DNA of 64,000 bases. It comes from Solimonas fluminis. Its GTDB lineage: Bacteria > Pseudomonadota > Gammaproteobacteria > Nevskiales > Nevskiaceae. This document shows positions 50,072-58,846 of the stretch, in pieces. Within the stretch, counting starts at the first letter, position 1. Every line of letters begins with the position of its first letter. The stretch is from positions 248,001 to 312,000 of the forward strand of contig NZ_PSNW01000006.1 of NCBI RefSeq assembly GCF_002930645.1, given 5' to 3'. The translations under genes and the position numbers were made by a program. A model generated the notes under the pieces. It searched no databases, was not told the DNA's origin, and saw only the letters and a program-made list of their open reading frames with translations.

Positions 50072-52330
50072 ATGAACATGGTTGGCCCTCACCGCCTCTG
50101 GCGGATCCCGGTCCTGGTACCGCTGGCGCTGCTGTTCTCCGCAGCGGCCGCTGCCCAGCCTGCGCCCGCCGCCGCCGCGGTGCCGGACGCGGCTGCCCCG
50201 GCCCAGGGCGTCACCAAGGTCCTGAGCTTCAAGGACCTGGGCCTCTACGGTCCTGCGCAGCTGCGCGGCGTGGAAGGGATCATGGGCCTGCCCCTGGGCG
50301 TGCGCCTGGACCAGGTCGTGACCGCGGCCAAGCTGCGGCTGCGGCTGACCTACTCGCCCTCCATGCTGCCGGAGCTCTCGCATATCCGCGTGCAACTCAA
50401 CGGCCAGGTCCTGGCGGCGATCCCGCTGCCCAAGGAGGAGGCCGGCAGGGAGGTGGTGCGCGAGGTGGTGCTGGATCCGCGCTACTTCACCGACTACAAC
50501 CAGCTGCGCTTCGACCTGATCGGGCACTACAGCCTGGAATGCGAGGACGCCCAGCACAGCAGCCTCTGGGCCAGCATCAGCGACCACAGCGAACTGGAAC
50601 TCACCACGGCGCCGCTGGACCTGAAGCCGGACCTGGCCCTGCTGCCGGCGCCGTTCTTCGATCGCCGTGACAATCGCCGCCTGGAGCTGCCGGTGGTGCT
50701 GCCGGCCGGCGCGTCCCTGGACATGATCCGCAGCGCCGGCGTGCTGGCCTCCTGGTTCGGCGCGCTGGCGGACTACCGCAGTGCCCGGTTCCCGGTTTCC
50801 CTGGACCGGCTGCCGGAGCGCCATGCCCTGTTGCTGGCCACCAACCGGCAGCAGCCCAAGGGCCTGGCCCCGACGGTGTTCAAGCAGCCGACCCTGGCCG
50901 TGATCGACCACCCGGCCGACCGCAACATCAAGCTGCTGCTGGTGGCCGGTGCCGACGACGCCCAACTGCGCCAGGCCGCGGAGGCCCTGGTGCTGGGCCA
51001 GGCCGTGCTGTCCGGTCCCTGGGCCAACGTGACCAAGGTGGAGCCCGGCCCGCGCCGCGCCGCCTACGACGCCCCGCGCTGGCTTCGTACCGACCGGCCG
51101 GTGAAGCTGGGCGAACTGGTCGAGAGCCTCGACCAGCTGCAGGTCAGCGGCCATGCGCCGGCACCCATCCGCGTCAATCTGCGCATCCCGCCGGACCTGC
51201 TGACCTGGAACCGTCCCGGCGTGCCGATCGACCTGCGCTATCGCTACACGGCGCCGGCCGAACGCGACAACTCGCTGCTGAGCGTGGCCATCAACAACCA
51301 ACTGGTGAAGGCCTTCCAGCTGGCTCCCGACCAGACCTCGGGCAGCGCCAGCGAGCTGCTGGTGCCGCTGCTGGCCGACCAGTCGATCCAGGACAAGGGC
51401 GGTTTCCTGATCCCGGCCTTCCAGATCGGCGCGAACAACCAGATGCAGTTCCAGTTCGCCATCGAGTACCACAAGCGCGGCCTGTGCAGCGGGACTTTCA
51501 CCGACATCACCCGTGCCGCGATCGATCCGGAGTCCAGCATCGACCTGACGCCGTTCCCGCATTACACGGCGATGCCGAACCTGGCGCTGTTCGCCAATGC
51601 CGGCTATCCCTTCACCAAGTTCGCCGACCTGGCCGAGACCGCCGTGGTGCTGCCCGCCGCAGCGGGGGCGAAGGACTACGAGGCGCTGTTCTTCCTGCTG
51701 GGCCGCATGGGCCGCTCCACCGGCGTGCCGGCTCTGCGCTACCGGCTGGCCGCCGCGGCGGACGCCGCCAAGCTGGGCGACGTGGACCTGCTGCTGATCG
51801 GCGGCGGCGCCAAGGATGACCTGCTGGAGCGCTGGGGCCACGACCTGGGCCTGCTGCTGCAGCCGGGCTCGCGGCAGTTCCTGTCTCCGCAGTTCGCCGG
51901 GCTGTTCCAGGACGACCCGCTGCGCCGCGGCGACCTGCCGCGCCGCGAGAGCGAGTTGGGTTTCGTCACGCAGGGGCCGCTGGGAGCGGTGATCGGTTTC
52001 GAGTCGCCGCTGAAGAAGGGCCGCAGCGTCGTGGCGATCTCCGCCACCGATCCCGCGGCCGCCGGCACGGTGCTGGACACGCTCGAGGATGAGGGCAAGG
52101 TGCCCCATGTCCGCGGCGACCTGGCCGTGGTGCGGGGCGGCGAGGTGCGCAGCTACCAGGGCGAGCCGGTGTACTACGTCGGCGACCTGTCCTGGTGGAT
52201 GCGGCTGTGGTTCCACCTGTCCCGCTACCCGCTGCTGCTGACGGTGCTGGGCGTGATCGCCGGCGTGCTGCTGGCCCTGTGGCTCTATGCCACGCTGCGC
52301 CGCGCGGCCACTGCAAGGCTCGAGGACTGA
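50072..52330 (+). CDS. bcsB: Cellulose synthase periplasmic subunit BcsB
   Basis: 752 residues. Signal peptide, then two carbohydrate-binding modules and flavodoxin-like domains in the periplasm, ending with one transmembrane helix (LLLTVLGVIAGVLLALWLYA) that packs against BcsA. Family blocks include LKLRLTYSP-like and RYFTDYNQLRFDLIGHY. AAGGA lies before the start. First gene of the plus-strand transcript bcsB-bcsZ-bcsC. Its catalytic partner BcsA is on the opposite strand, 6.5 kb away, a non-standard arrangement. Confidence 0.92.
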   Translation: MNMVGPHRLWRIPVLVPLALLFSAAAAAQPAPAAAAVPDAAAPAQGVTKVLSFKDLGLYGPAQLRGVEGIMGLPLGVRLDQVVTAAKLRLRLTYSPSMLPELSHIRVQLNGQVLAAIPLPKEEAGREVVREVVLDPRYFTDYNQLRFDLIGHYSLECEDAQHSSLWASISDHSELELTTAPLDLKPDLALLPAPFFDRRDNRRLELPVVLPAGASLDMIRSAGVLASWFGALADYRSARFPVSLDRLPERHALLLATNRQQPKGLAPTVFKQPTLAVIDHPADRNIKLLLVAGADDAQLRQAAEALVLGQAVLSGPWANVTKVEPGPRRAAYDAPRWLRTDRPVKLGELVESLDQLQVSGHAPAPIRVNLRIPPDLLTWNRPGVPIDLRYRYTAPAERDNSLLSVAINNQLVKAFQLAPDQTSGSASELLVPLLADQSIQDKGGFLIPAFQIGANNQMQFQFAIEYHKRGLCSGTFTDITRAAIDPESSIDLTPFPHYTAMPNLALFANAGYPFTKFADLAETAVVLPAAAGAKDYEALFFLLGRMGRSTGVPALRYRLAAAADAAKLGDVDLLLIGGGAKDDLLERWGHDLGLLLQPGSRQFLSPQFAGLFQDDPLRRGDLPRRESELGFVTQGPLGAVIGFESPLKKGRSVVAISATDPAAAGTVLDTLEDEGKVPHVRGDLAVVRGGEVRSYQGEPVYYVGDLSWWMRLWFHLSRYPLLLTVLGVIAGVLLALWLYATLRRAATARLED

Positions 52331-52331
52331 C

Positions 52332-53459
52332 ATGACAAGGGTCTGGGCGGGCCTGCTGCTCGCGGGCGCGCTGGTCGCGCCGGCGGTGCAGGCTGCCTGC
52401 GCCTGGCCGGCCTGGGAGCGCTTTGCCCGCGAGTACATCAGCGAGGACGGTCGCGTGATCGACCTCGGCAGCGAGCGGCAGATCACCACGTCGGAGGGGC
52501 AGTCCTACGCATTGTTCTTCGCGCTGGTGGCCAATGACCGCGCCCGCTTCGAGCGCCTGCTGCGCTGGACCGAGAACAACCTGGCGCGCGGCGACTTCAC
52601 CGCCGCGCTGCCGGCCTGGCTCTGGGGCCGCCGCGATGACGGCAACTGGGGCGTGCTGGATGCCAATCCGGCTTCCGACTCCGATCTCTGGATCGCTTGG
52701 ACCCTGGGCGAGGCCGGGCGTCTCTGGCGCCAGCGCCACTACGGCGTGCTGGGCGCGGTGCTCGGCAACCGCATCCTCGCCGAGGAGACCGCCGATATCC
52801 CGGGGCTGGGCCGCAGCCTGCTGCCGGCGCCGGTGGGTTTCGTGAAGCCCGAGGGCTGGCGGCTCAATCCGAGCTATGTGCCGCTGCAGTTGCTGCGCGG
52901 GCTGCAGGCGCAGAACCCCGAGGCCGGCTGGGAAAGCCTGCTGGAGCCCTCGCGGCGCCTGATCACGGAGACCGCGCCGAAGGGCTACGCGCCGGAATGG
53001 GTACTGTGGACCAGGCAGGGCGGCTTCGCCGCCGACCCGGAAACCAAGGGCGAGGGCAGCTACAACGCCATCCGCGTCTACCTCTGGGCCGGCATGCTGG
53101 CGCCGGAGGAGCCCCTGCGTGCGCCGCTGCTGCGCGCCCTGCGGCCGATGGCCGAGCGCGTCGCCGCCGAGGGCCAGCCGCCGGAACGCATCGATACCGC
53201 CAGCGGCATCGCGCCCGATGCCGGGCCCCATGGATTCTCCGCCGCGCTCCTGCCTTTGCTGGAAGCCTCGGAGATGCCGCAGGCCGCGGCGCTGCAGTCG
53301 GCGCGCGCCGCCGCGCTGGCCGCCAAGGCCCGCGGGCCGGCCTACTACAGCGAGGTCCTGTCCCTGTTCGGCCGTGGCTGGCAGGAGCGGCGCTACCGCT
53401 TCGATGGCGACGGCCGCCTGGTGCCCGACTGGAGCCGTGCATGCGCCGCCACCGCATAG
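52332..53459 (+). CDS. bcsZ: Periplasmic endoglucanase BcsZ (glycoside hydrolase family 8)
   Basis: 375 residues from the ATG at 52332, one base after the bcsB stop. Signal peptide ending VQAA. GH8 catalytic Glu55 is in TSEGQSYALFFAL and a substrate Asp pair is at 116/118 (ASDSDLWIAW). Trims nascent cellulose in the periplasm. The bcsC start lies inside its last codons. Confidence 0.92.
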   Translation: MTRVWAGLLLAGALVAPAVQAACAWPAWERFAREYISEDGRVIDLGSERQITTSEGQSYALFFALVANDRARFERLLRWTENNLARGDFTAALPAWLWGRRDDGNWGVLDANPASDSDLWIAWTLGEAGRLWRQRHYGVLGAVLGNRILAEETADIPGLGRSLLPAPVGFVKPEGWRLNPSYVPLQLLRGLQAQNPEAGWESLLEPSRRLITETAPKGYAPEWVLWTRQGGFAADPETKGEGSYNAIRVYLWAGMLAPEEPLRAPLLRALRPMAERVAAEGQPPERIDTASGIAPDAGPHGFSAALLPLLEASEMPQAAALQSARAAALAAKARGPAYYSEVLSLFGRGWQERRYRFDGDGRLVPDWSRACAATA

Positions 53460-56400
53460 CGCTGGCCGCCGCGCTGCTGTTCGCCGGCAGCCTGCCGCTG
53501 GCGGCCGCGGCCTTGCCCTTGCCCTCGCCGAACGACGAGCTGCTCTACAGCGCGCGGCTCTGGGAAGCACGCGACCGCGGCGACCTCGCCGTGCTGGCCC
53601 TGGAAAAGCTGGCGCTGGCGCGGCCGGACGATGCCGACATCCTGCGCCGCCTGGGCGAGCTGCAGCTGCGCATCGGCGACGCTGCCGGCGCCGCCAGGAC
53701 GCTGGAACGCCTGCAGCGCCTGCACGGCAAGTCCCCGGCCGCGGCGACGCTGGCCCAGGCCTATCGTTTCGGCACGCGCGATCGCCTGCGCATGGCCTCG
53801 CTCAAGCGCCTGATCGAAACCGGCCGCGGCGAGGAGGCCCTGCGGTCCCTGCAGGCGCTGTTCCCGCAGGGGGCGCCGGATGGCGACCTGGGCCTGGAAT
53901 ACAACCGCTTCCTGGCGCGGACCCCGGGCGGCTGGGAGCCGGCGCGCAAGGGTTACGAGCGCCTGATTGCCGCACACCCGGACGAGCCGCGCTACGAGAT
54001 GGCGCTGGCGCAGCTTCTGGCCGGCCGCGACGCCACGCGCAACGAGGGCCTGCGCCGCCTGGCGGAGCTGTCGCAGCGCGAGGACCTGCGCGGCCAGGAC
54101 ATCGGCAATGCCCTGAAGAGCGGAGTCGATGCCGTGGGCCTGGCGCGCGCGCCGCAGCCGGCGCTGGAGGCGCTGCTGAGGTTCCAGCCCGAGGATGAAG
54201 CGCTCAAGGGCGAGCTCGCGGCGCGACAGCGCGCGGCGGAGACGCGGCGCCTGAGGGAAGAGCGGGTGCTGGCCAGCATCGAGCCGGGCTTCCAGGCGCA
54301 GCAGCGCGAGTTGCTGCGCCAGCGCCTCGAGCAGGCCGCGGCCCAGCCGCAGCCGCCGCCGGCGGCGAAGCAGGCGCTGGCCGTGCTCAAGCTTTCGGAA
54401 AATCGCGCTTCCGAAGCCTGGGAGCTGCTGCGCGACACGCCGCCGCGGCCGGCGCGCATCGAGCGTGCCGTGCTGTTCGAGCGCTGGAGCGCGGAGTCGC
54501 GCGCCGCGCGCCAGCGCGGTGAACTGAAGCAGGCCGAGCGCAGCCAGCGTGCCGCGCTGGCGCTGCACCGCAACGACATCGGATCGGCCGTGGTCCAGGC
54601 CGACGCCATGGCGGCTGAGGGCGCCAGCCCCGCCGCCGGCGAGTTGCTGCAGGACCTGGCACGCATCGCGCCGGCCGACGAAGACCTGCTGCGCAGCCGC
54701 ACGCGCTGGCTGGCCGCCAACGGCCGCCCCGACCAGGCCCTGGCCCTGCTCGATGCCGACCGCGTACGCGGCCGCGAGGCCCTGCGCCAGCGCCTGCGCG
54801 CCGACGTCTTGTCGCGGCGCGCGGAGACCGCGCTGCAGGCCGGCCGGCGCGGCGAGGCGCTGCGTGACCTGGAAACCGCGCAGGCCCTGCGGCCGGACGA
54901 CCCCTGGCTGCGCTACAGCCTTGCGCGCCTCTATGCCCAGTTGGGCCTGCCGCGGCAGGGCCGGGAGCTGATGGCCGAGGGCTTGCAGCGCCAGCCGCAG
55001 GAGGCCGACATGCGCTACGCGCAGGCCCTGTACCTGTCCAGCATCGATGCCCGCGCGGACGCGCTGGCGGCGCTGCAGGGCGTGCCCCCGGCGCAGCGCA
55101 GCGCCGGCATGCAGCGGCTGGAATCGCGCCTGCGCATCGGCCAGGCGCGCAGCAGCGCGCAGGCGGCGCTGGCCCGGGGGGATCGCGAGGCGGCGGGCCG
55201 CGAGCTGGCCGCGGTGGAACCGCTGGCAGGCGACGATCCGGGGCTGCTCGGCGAGATCGCCTCCGGCTGGCTGGCGCTGGGCGACCGCGAGCGTGCCCTG
55301 GCGCCGCTGCGGCTGCGCGCCGCGCCCGACCAGAAACCTTCCGCTCCCACGCTGCTGGGCTGGGCCGACGTGCTGGACCAGGCGCGCGAGGATGCCGAGC
55401 TGCGCAAGGTCGTGCAGCGCCTGCGCCAGACCGGCCCGCTGGAGGCCGGGCAGCAACGCGAACTGGCCGCGCTGGAACAGCGGCTGGACCTGCGCGAAGT
55501 ACGCGAGCTGCAGGCCTCCGGCCGCCATGCCGCCGCACAGCGCCGCATCACCGAGCTGCTGGCCGCCGATCCGCAGAACCCGCGCCTGCTGGAGACGCAG
55601 GCCGATCTCGACGCCGCTCGCGGCGACTGGGCACAGGCGCGCGAGCGCTATGCTGCCCTGCTGCAGCGGCAGCCGGACGATCTCGAACTGCGCCTGTCCT
55701 ACGCTCGCGCGCTGGCCGAGACCGGCGACCGCACCGGCGCCGAGGCCGAGCTGGAGAAGGTACTGGCCGCCGCGCCCGCCGACGCCTTGTCGCCAAGGCT
55801 GGGCGTGGTGCGCCGCCGTGTCGCGCTGGGCCAGTACGAGCAGGCCGGGCGCGAGCTGCAGGCGCTGCAGGCGCAGTTCCCGGACAAGGGCGACGTGCAA
55901 CTGCAGCTGGCGCGCCTGCGCGAGGCCCAGGGGCGCTATGCCGAGGCCGCGGAACTCTACCGCGGCGCCGGGCTGTCGCCGGAGCAGGGCATGGCCGAGG
56001 CTGCCGCCCGCGGGCTGGCGGGCATCGATGCCCGGCGGCAGGGCTGGATCACCGGCAGCGTCGACTTCCAGGACAAGCCGGGTGACGACGGCGTCTCCAG
56101 CTATGCTGCCATCGAGGCGCCGCTGGAACTGCGCCTCCCCTACCGCTACGACGGCCACTTCATCGCCCATGCCGACGGCGTGTTCGTCGATACCGGCCGC
56201 CTGAAGCCGGACTACGACACGGCGGCGCTGTTCGGCCAGTTCCAGGCCGCGGGCCCGGCCTCGCTGGCGCTGCTCGGCAATGGCCGCGGCACTTCGCAGG
56301 AGGGCGTGGCGCTGGCCGTGGGCTACGAGACGCCGCGCTGGCATGCCGACATCGGCAGCACGCCGCTGGGCTTCGAGGTGGAGGACGTGGTGGGCGAGGC

Positions 56401-57187
56401 CGAGTGGACGCCGGAGATCGGAGGGCTCGACGCCGGCATCGGCATTTCGCGCCGCCCGGTCACCAGCAGCCTGCTGTCCTACGCCGGTGCGCGCGACCCC
56501 GTCAGCGGCCGGACCTGGGGCGGCGTGCGCAAGAATGCCGTCGCGGCGCGGCTGGCCTACTACGGCCCGCGCTACAGCTTCGGCGGCTCGCTGGAAGCGG
56601 CACGCCTGGAAGGCCGCAACGTGCTGGACAACGACTACTACGGCGGCCGGATCTCCGGGGACTGGAAGCTGCTGGACGGCGAGCGGGACCGTGTCTACCT
56701 CGGCGCTGCGGCGAACTACTCGGCGTATTCGGAGAACCAGCGCTTCTACACCTTCGGCCACGGCGGCTACTACAGCCCGCAGTCCTACCTGACCCTGTCC
56801 CTGCCGCTGGAATGGCAGGGGCGGCGCGACCGCTGGACCTTCGAGCTTCGGGCTTCGATGTCCTACTCGGCCAGCGACCAGGATCCGGCGCCGTTCTATC
56901 CCACCGACCCGGCGCTGCAGGCCCAGGCCGCAGGCTCGCCCCTGCCCAGCGGCTACAGCGCGCCGGTCTATCGCGGCGGTTCGGGTTCCGGCTCCGGCTA
57001 TTCGCTGCGCGGCGTCGTGGAATACCGCCTGTTCGATGGGCTGGTGCTGGGCGGCCGCGCCGGCGTCGACCGCTCCGACTACTACGAGCCCAACTTCTTC
57101 AACCTGTACTTCCGGCACCTGTTCGGCGGCAGGAAGACCGAGCCCTACTGGCCGCCGAGGCCGCCGAAGCCCTACTCGGAGTTCTGA
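53441..57187 (+). CDS. bcsC: Cellulose synthase outer membrane secretion subunit BcsC
   Basis: 1248 residues from the ATG at 53441, overlapping bcsZ by 19 bases. Signal peptide (RRHRIALAAALLFAGSLPLAAA), then about 900 residues of tetratricopeptide-like repeats (for example LERLQRLHGKSPAAATLAQ), then a C-terminal outer membrane beta-barrel (about 340 residues, aromatic-rich strands such as RVYLGAAANYSAYSENQRFYTFGHGGYYSPQ). Exports the chain through the outer membrane; the repeats bridge to BcsG/BcsB in the periplasm. Confidence 0.9.
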   Translation: MRRHRIALAAALLFAGSLPLAAAALPLPSPNDELLYSARLWEARDRGDLAVLALEKLALARPDDADILRRLGELQLRIGDAAGAARTLERLQRLHGKSPAAATLAQAYRFGTRDRLRMASLKRLIETGRGEEALRSLQALFPQGAPDGDLGLEYNRFLARTPGGWEPARKGYERLIAAHPDEPRYEMALAQLLAGRDATRNEGLRRLAELSQREDLRGQDIGNALKSGVDAVGLARAPQPALEALLRFQPEDEALKGELAARQRAAETRRLREERVLASIEPGFQAQQRELLRQRLEQAAAQPQPPPAAKQALAVLKLSENRASEAWELLRDTPPRPARIERAVLFERWSAESRAARQRGELKQAERSQRAALALHRNDIGSAVVQADAMAAEGASPAAGELLQDLARIAPADEDLLRSRTRWLAANGRPDQALALLDADRVRGREALRQRLRADVLSRRAETALQAGRRGEALRDLETAQALRPDDPWLRYSLARLYAQLGLPRQGRELMAEGLQRQPQEADMRYAQALYLSSIDARADALAALQGVPPAQRSAGMQRLESRLRIGQARSSAQAALARGDREAAGRELAAVEPLAGDDPGLLGEIASGWLALGDRERALAPLRLRAAPDQKPSAPTLLGWADVLDQAREDAELRKVVQRLRQTGPLEAGQQRELAALEQRLDLREVRELQASGRHAAAQRRITELLAADPQNPRLLETQADLDAARGDWAQARERYAALLQRQPDDLELRLSYARALAETGDRTGAEAELEKVLAAAPADALSPRLGVVRRRVALGQYEQAGRELQALQAQFPDKGDVQLQLARLREAQGRYAEAAELYRGAGLSPEQGMAEAAARGLAGIDARRQGWITGSVDFQDKPGDDGVSSYAAIEAPLELRLPYRYDGHFIAHADGVFVDTGRLKPDYDTAALFGQFQAAGPASLALLGNGRGTSQEGVALAVGYETPRWHADIGSTPLGFEVEDVVGEAEWTPEIGGLDAGIGISRRPVTSSLLSYAGARDPVSGRTWGGVRKNAVAARLAYYGPRYSFGGSLEAARLEGRNVLDNDYYGGRISGDWKLLDGERDRVYLGAAANYSAYSENQRFYTFGHGGYYSPQSYLTLSLPLEWQGRRDRWTFELRASMSYSASDQDPAPFYPTDPALQAQAAGSPLPSGYSAPVYRGGSGSGSGYSLRGVVEYRLFDGLVLGGRAGVDRSDYYEPNFFNLYFRHLFGGRKTEPYWPPRPPKPYSEF

Positions 57188-57240
57188 GCGCGAGCGCCGC
57201 CCGGCGCCCCGCGGAAGCGGGCGGGACTACCGTCAGGGCA

Positions 57241-58839
57241 TCAGCGCGCCTCGTACCGGCTCCATTCGCCATCGGGCGTGCGCATCATCGCGCGGCTGCC
57301 CTGGCTCATGATCACCGTCCCCTCGTTCTCCGCGATGGCCGCGGTCTGCGGCAGCCCCTGGGCCAGTTCGGCCAGCGACTGCGCGCCTGCCGCGTAGGGA
57401 TCGTGGGCCATGACGCGGGCCAGGAACTCGCTCATCGCCAGGAAGCTGGTCGGCGTATCCACGATCTGCGGCGAGCCGGCCAGGGTGGCGCCGCCGTTGA
57501 TCAGCTTGATGCCCACCGGCACCTGCGTGATCGCCGGGGTGGGAATCTCGCGCAGGCCGGAGATCTGCATGCGGTCGCCACGCACGGCTCCGCCATGCTC
57601 CGGCACCATCACGATCACCGCGCGGCGGCCCGAGGCCTGTACCAGGTCGATGAAGCGGCCGATGTCGCCGAACAGCATGTCCGTGCGGATGCGGTAGCTG
57701 TCACGGGTGTTCGGCTTGCTGCCGTCGAGGAAGCGGTTGCCGTCGTGCATGGTGCCGGTGTTGTAGTACAGCGCCACCTTGGCCGCCGGCTCCGTCAGGC
57801 GCCGCTGCCACCACGTCGCCAGCACGTCGTAGTCGCGGTGGTAGCCGTTCTCCACGCCGTCGAAGGACTTCATCGAGATGGGGACGCCGTCCAGCGGCAT
57901 CGGCGTGGTGTTCCAGCCGGCGCGCACCTTGATGTCTTCCCTCATGTTGCCGAAGATGCCCAGGTGGTTCATGGCCCATTCGGGCTGGAAGCCGGCGCGC
58001 ACCAGTTCGTTGTAGAGGTAGCACTCCGGCTCGGCCGGCTTGTACAGGTCTTCGTGATGCGGCTGGCCGCAGCCGGCGCGCAGCAAGCGGATCGCCGCCG
58101 GGCCGCTGTAGCTGGCGGCGGAGCTGAAGCGCGTGAACAGCACGTCGAAGCGCTTCAGCAGGGCATGCTCGCGGCGCTCCACGTAGTCCAGGTCGTCCCA
58201 GGCCAGCGAGCAGATGTGGATGAAGATCAGGTCGAAGGCCGGGTCTTCGGCTCCGGGAGAGGGAAAGGCCACGCGCCGCTGCGATTCCGCCTGGTAGAAA
58301 TCCTTGAGGCGCTGGTCCAGTTCCGCGGGCTTGAGGCTGCCGATGTCGGCCTCGGCCATGGCGCCGGAACCGGCCGCCTCCGCGGCCGTCACCACGGCGG
58401 CCGGGGCCGGCACCAGGCGCGTCGCCACGGCCTGCACCACCGGCGTGGCCGCCACCACGAAGATGCCCAGGAAGGCGAAGCTGGCCATCCGCAGCTTGCG
58501 GCGCAGCAGCAGCCAGGCCAGCAGCATCAGCGCCAGCGCCAGCAGCAGCTGCGGGTTGATGAAGCGGCCCGCCAGCTCGATCACGTACGGCAGGTTGAAG
58601 TCGACCAGCTGGTCCTTCTGCGCCAGCGCGCGCTGCAGCGGCGGCAGGAAGGAATCGTGGTACAGCAGCGCGATGCCGGTGGGGATCGCCACGGCCTGCT
58701 TGGCGATACGCCAGCGCTTCTGCTTCACCGGCAGCACGGTGAAGATCGCGAAGGCGAGGTTGGGGATGACGTGGAAGTCGATGAAGCGGCCCCAGAACAG
58801 CGCCAGTTTCAGGAAGAAGTAATAGCTCCAGAAGCCCAT
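57241..58839 (-). CDS. bcsG: Cellulose phosphoethanolamine transferase BcsG
   Basis: 532 residues from the ATG at 58839, eight bases after the bcsA stop. Four N-terminal transmembrane helices, then a periplasmic alkaline-phosphatase-like domain. The nucleophile is Ser245 in AASYSGPAAIRLLRAGCGQ, matching Ser278 of the E. coli enzyme, and Cys210/Cys257-type positions are also conserved (HICSLAW, AGCGQ). The metal-binding EHGG motif is at VMVPEHGGAVRGD. Adds phosphoethanolamine from phosphatidylethanolamine to cellulose. Confidence 0.92.
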   Translation of the reverse strand: MGFWSYYFFLKLALFWGRFIDFHVIPNLAFAIFTVLPVKQKRWRIAKQAVAIPTGIALLYHDSFLPPLQRALAQKDQLVDFNLPYVIELAGRFINPQLLLALALMLLAWLLLRRKLRMASFAFLGIFVVAATPVVQAVATRLVPAPAAVVTAAEAAGSGAMAEADIGSLKPAELDQRLKDFYQAESQRRVAFPSPGAEDPAFDLIFIHICSLAWDDLDYVERREHALLKRFDVLFTRFSSAASYSGPAAIRLLRAGCGQPHHEDLYKPAEPECYLYNELVRAGFQPEWAMNHLGIFGNMREDIKVRAGWNTTPMPLDGVPISMKSFDGVENGYHRDYDVLATWWQRRLTEPAAKVALYYNTGTMHDGNRFLDGSKPNTRDSYRIRTDMLFGDIGRFIDLVQASGRRAVIVMVPEHGGAVRGDRMQISGLREIPTPAITQVPVGIKLINGGATLAGSPQIVDTPTSFLAMSEFLARVMAHDPYAAGAQSLAELAQGLPQTAAIAENEGTVIMSQGSRAMMRTPDGEWSRYEAR

Positions 58840-58846
58840 GGTCTTC

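Noticed and set aside
53393..57118. A 1241-codon minus-strand frame opposite bcsC.
   Set aside because: Antisense shadow without recognisable domains; bcsC has signal peptide, repeats and barrel.
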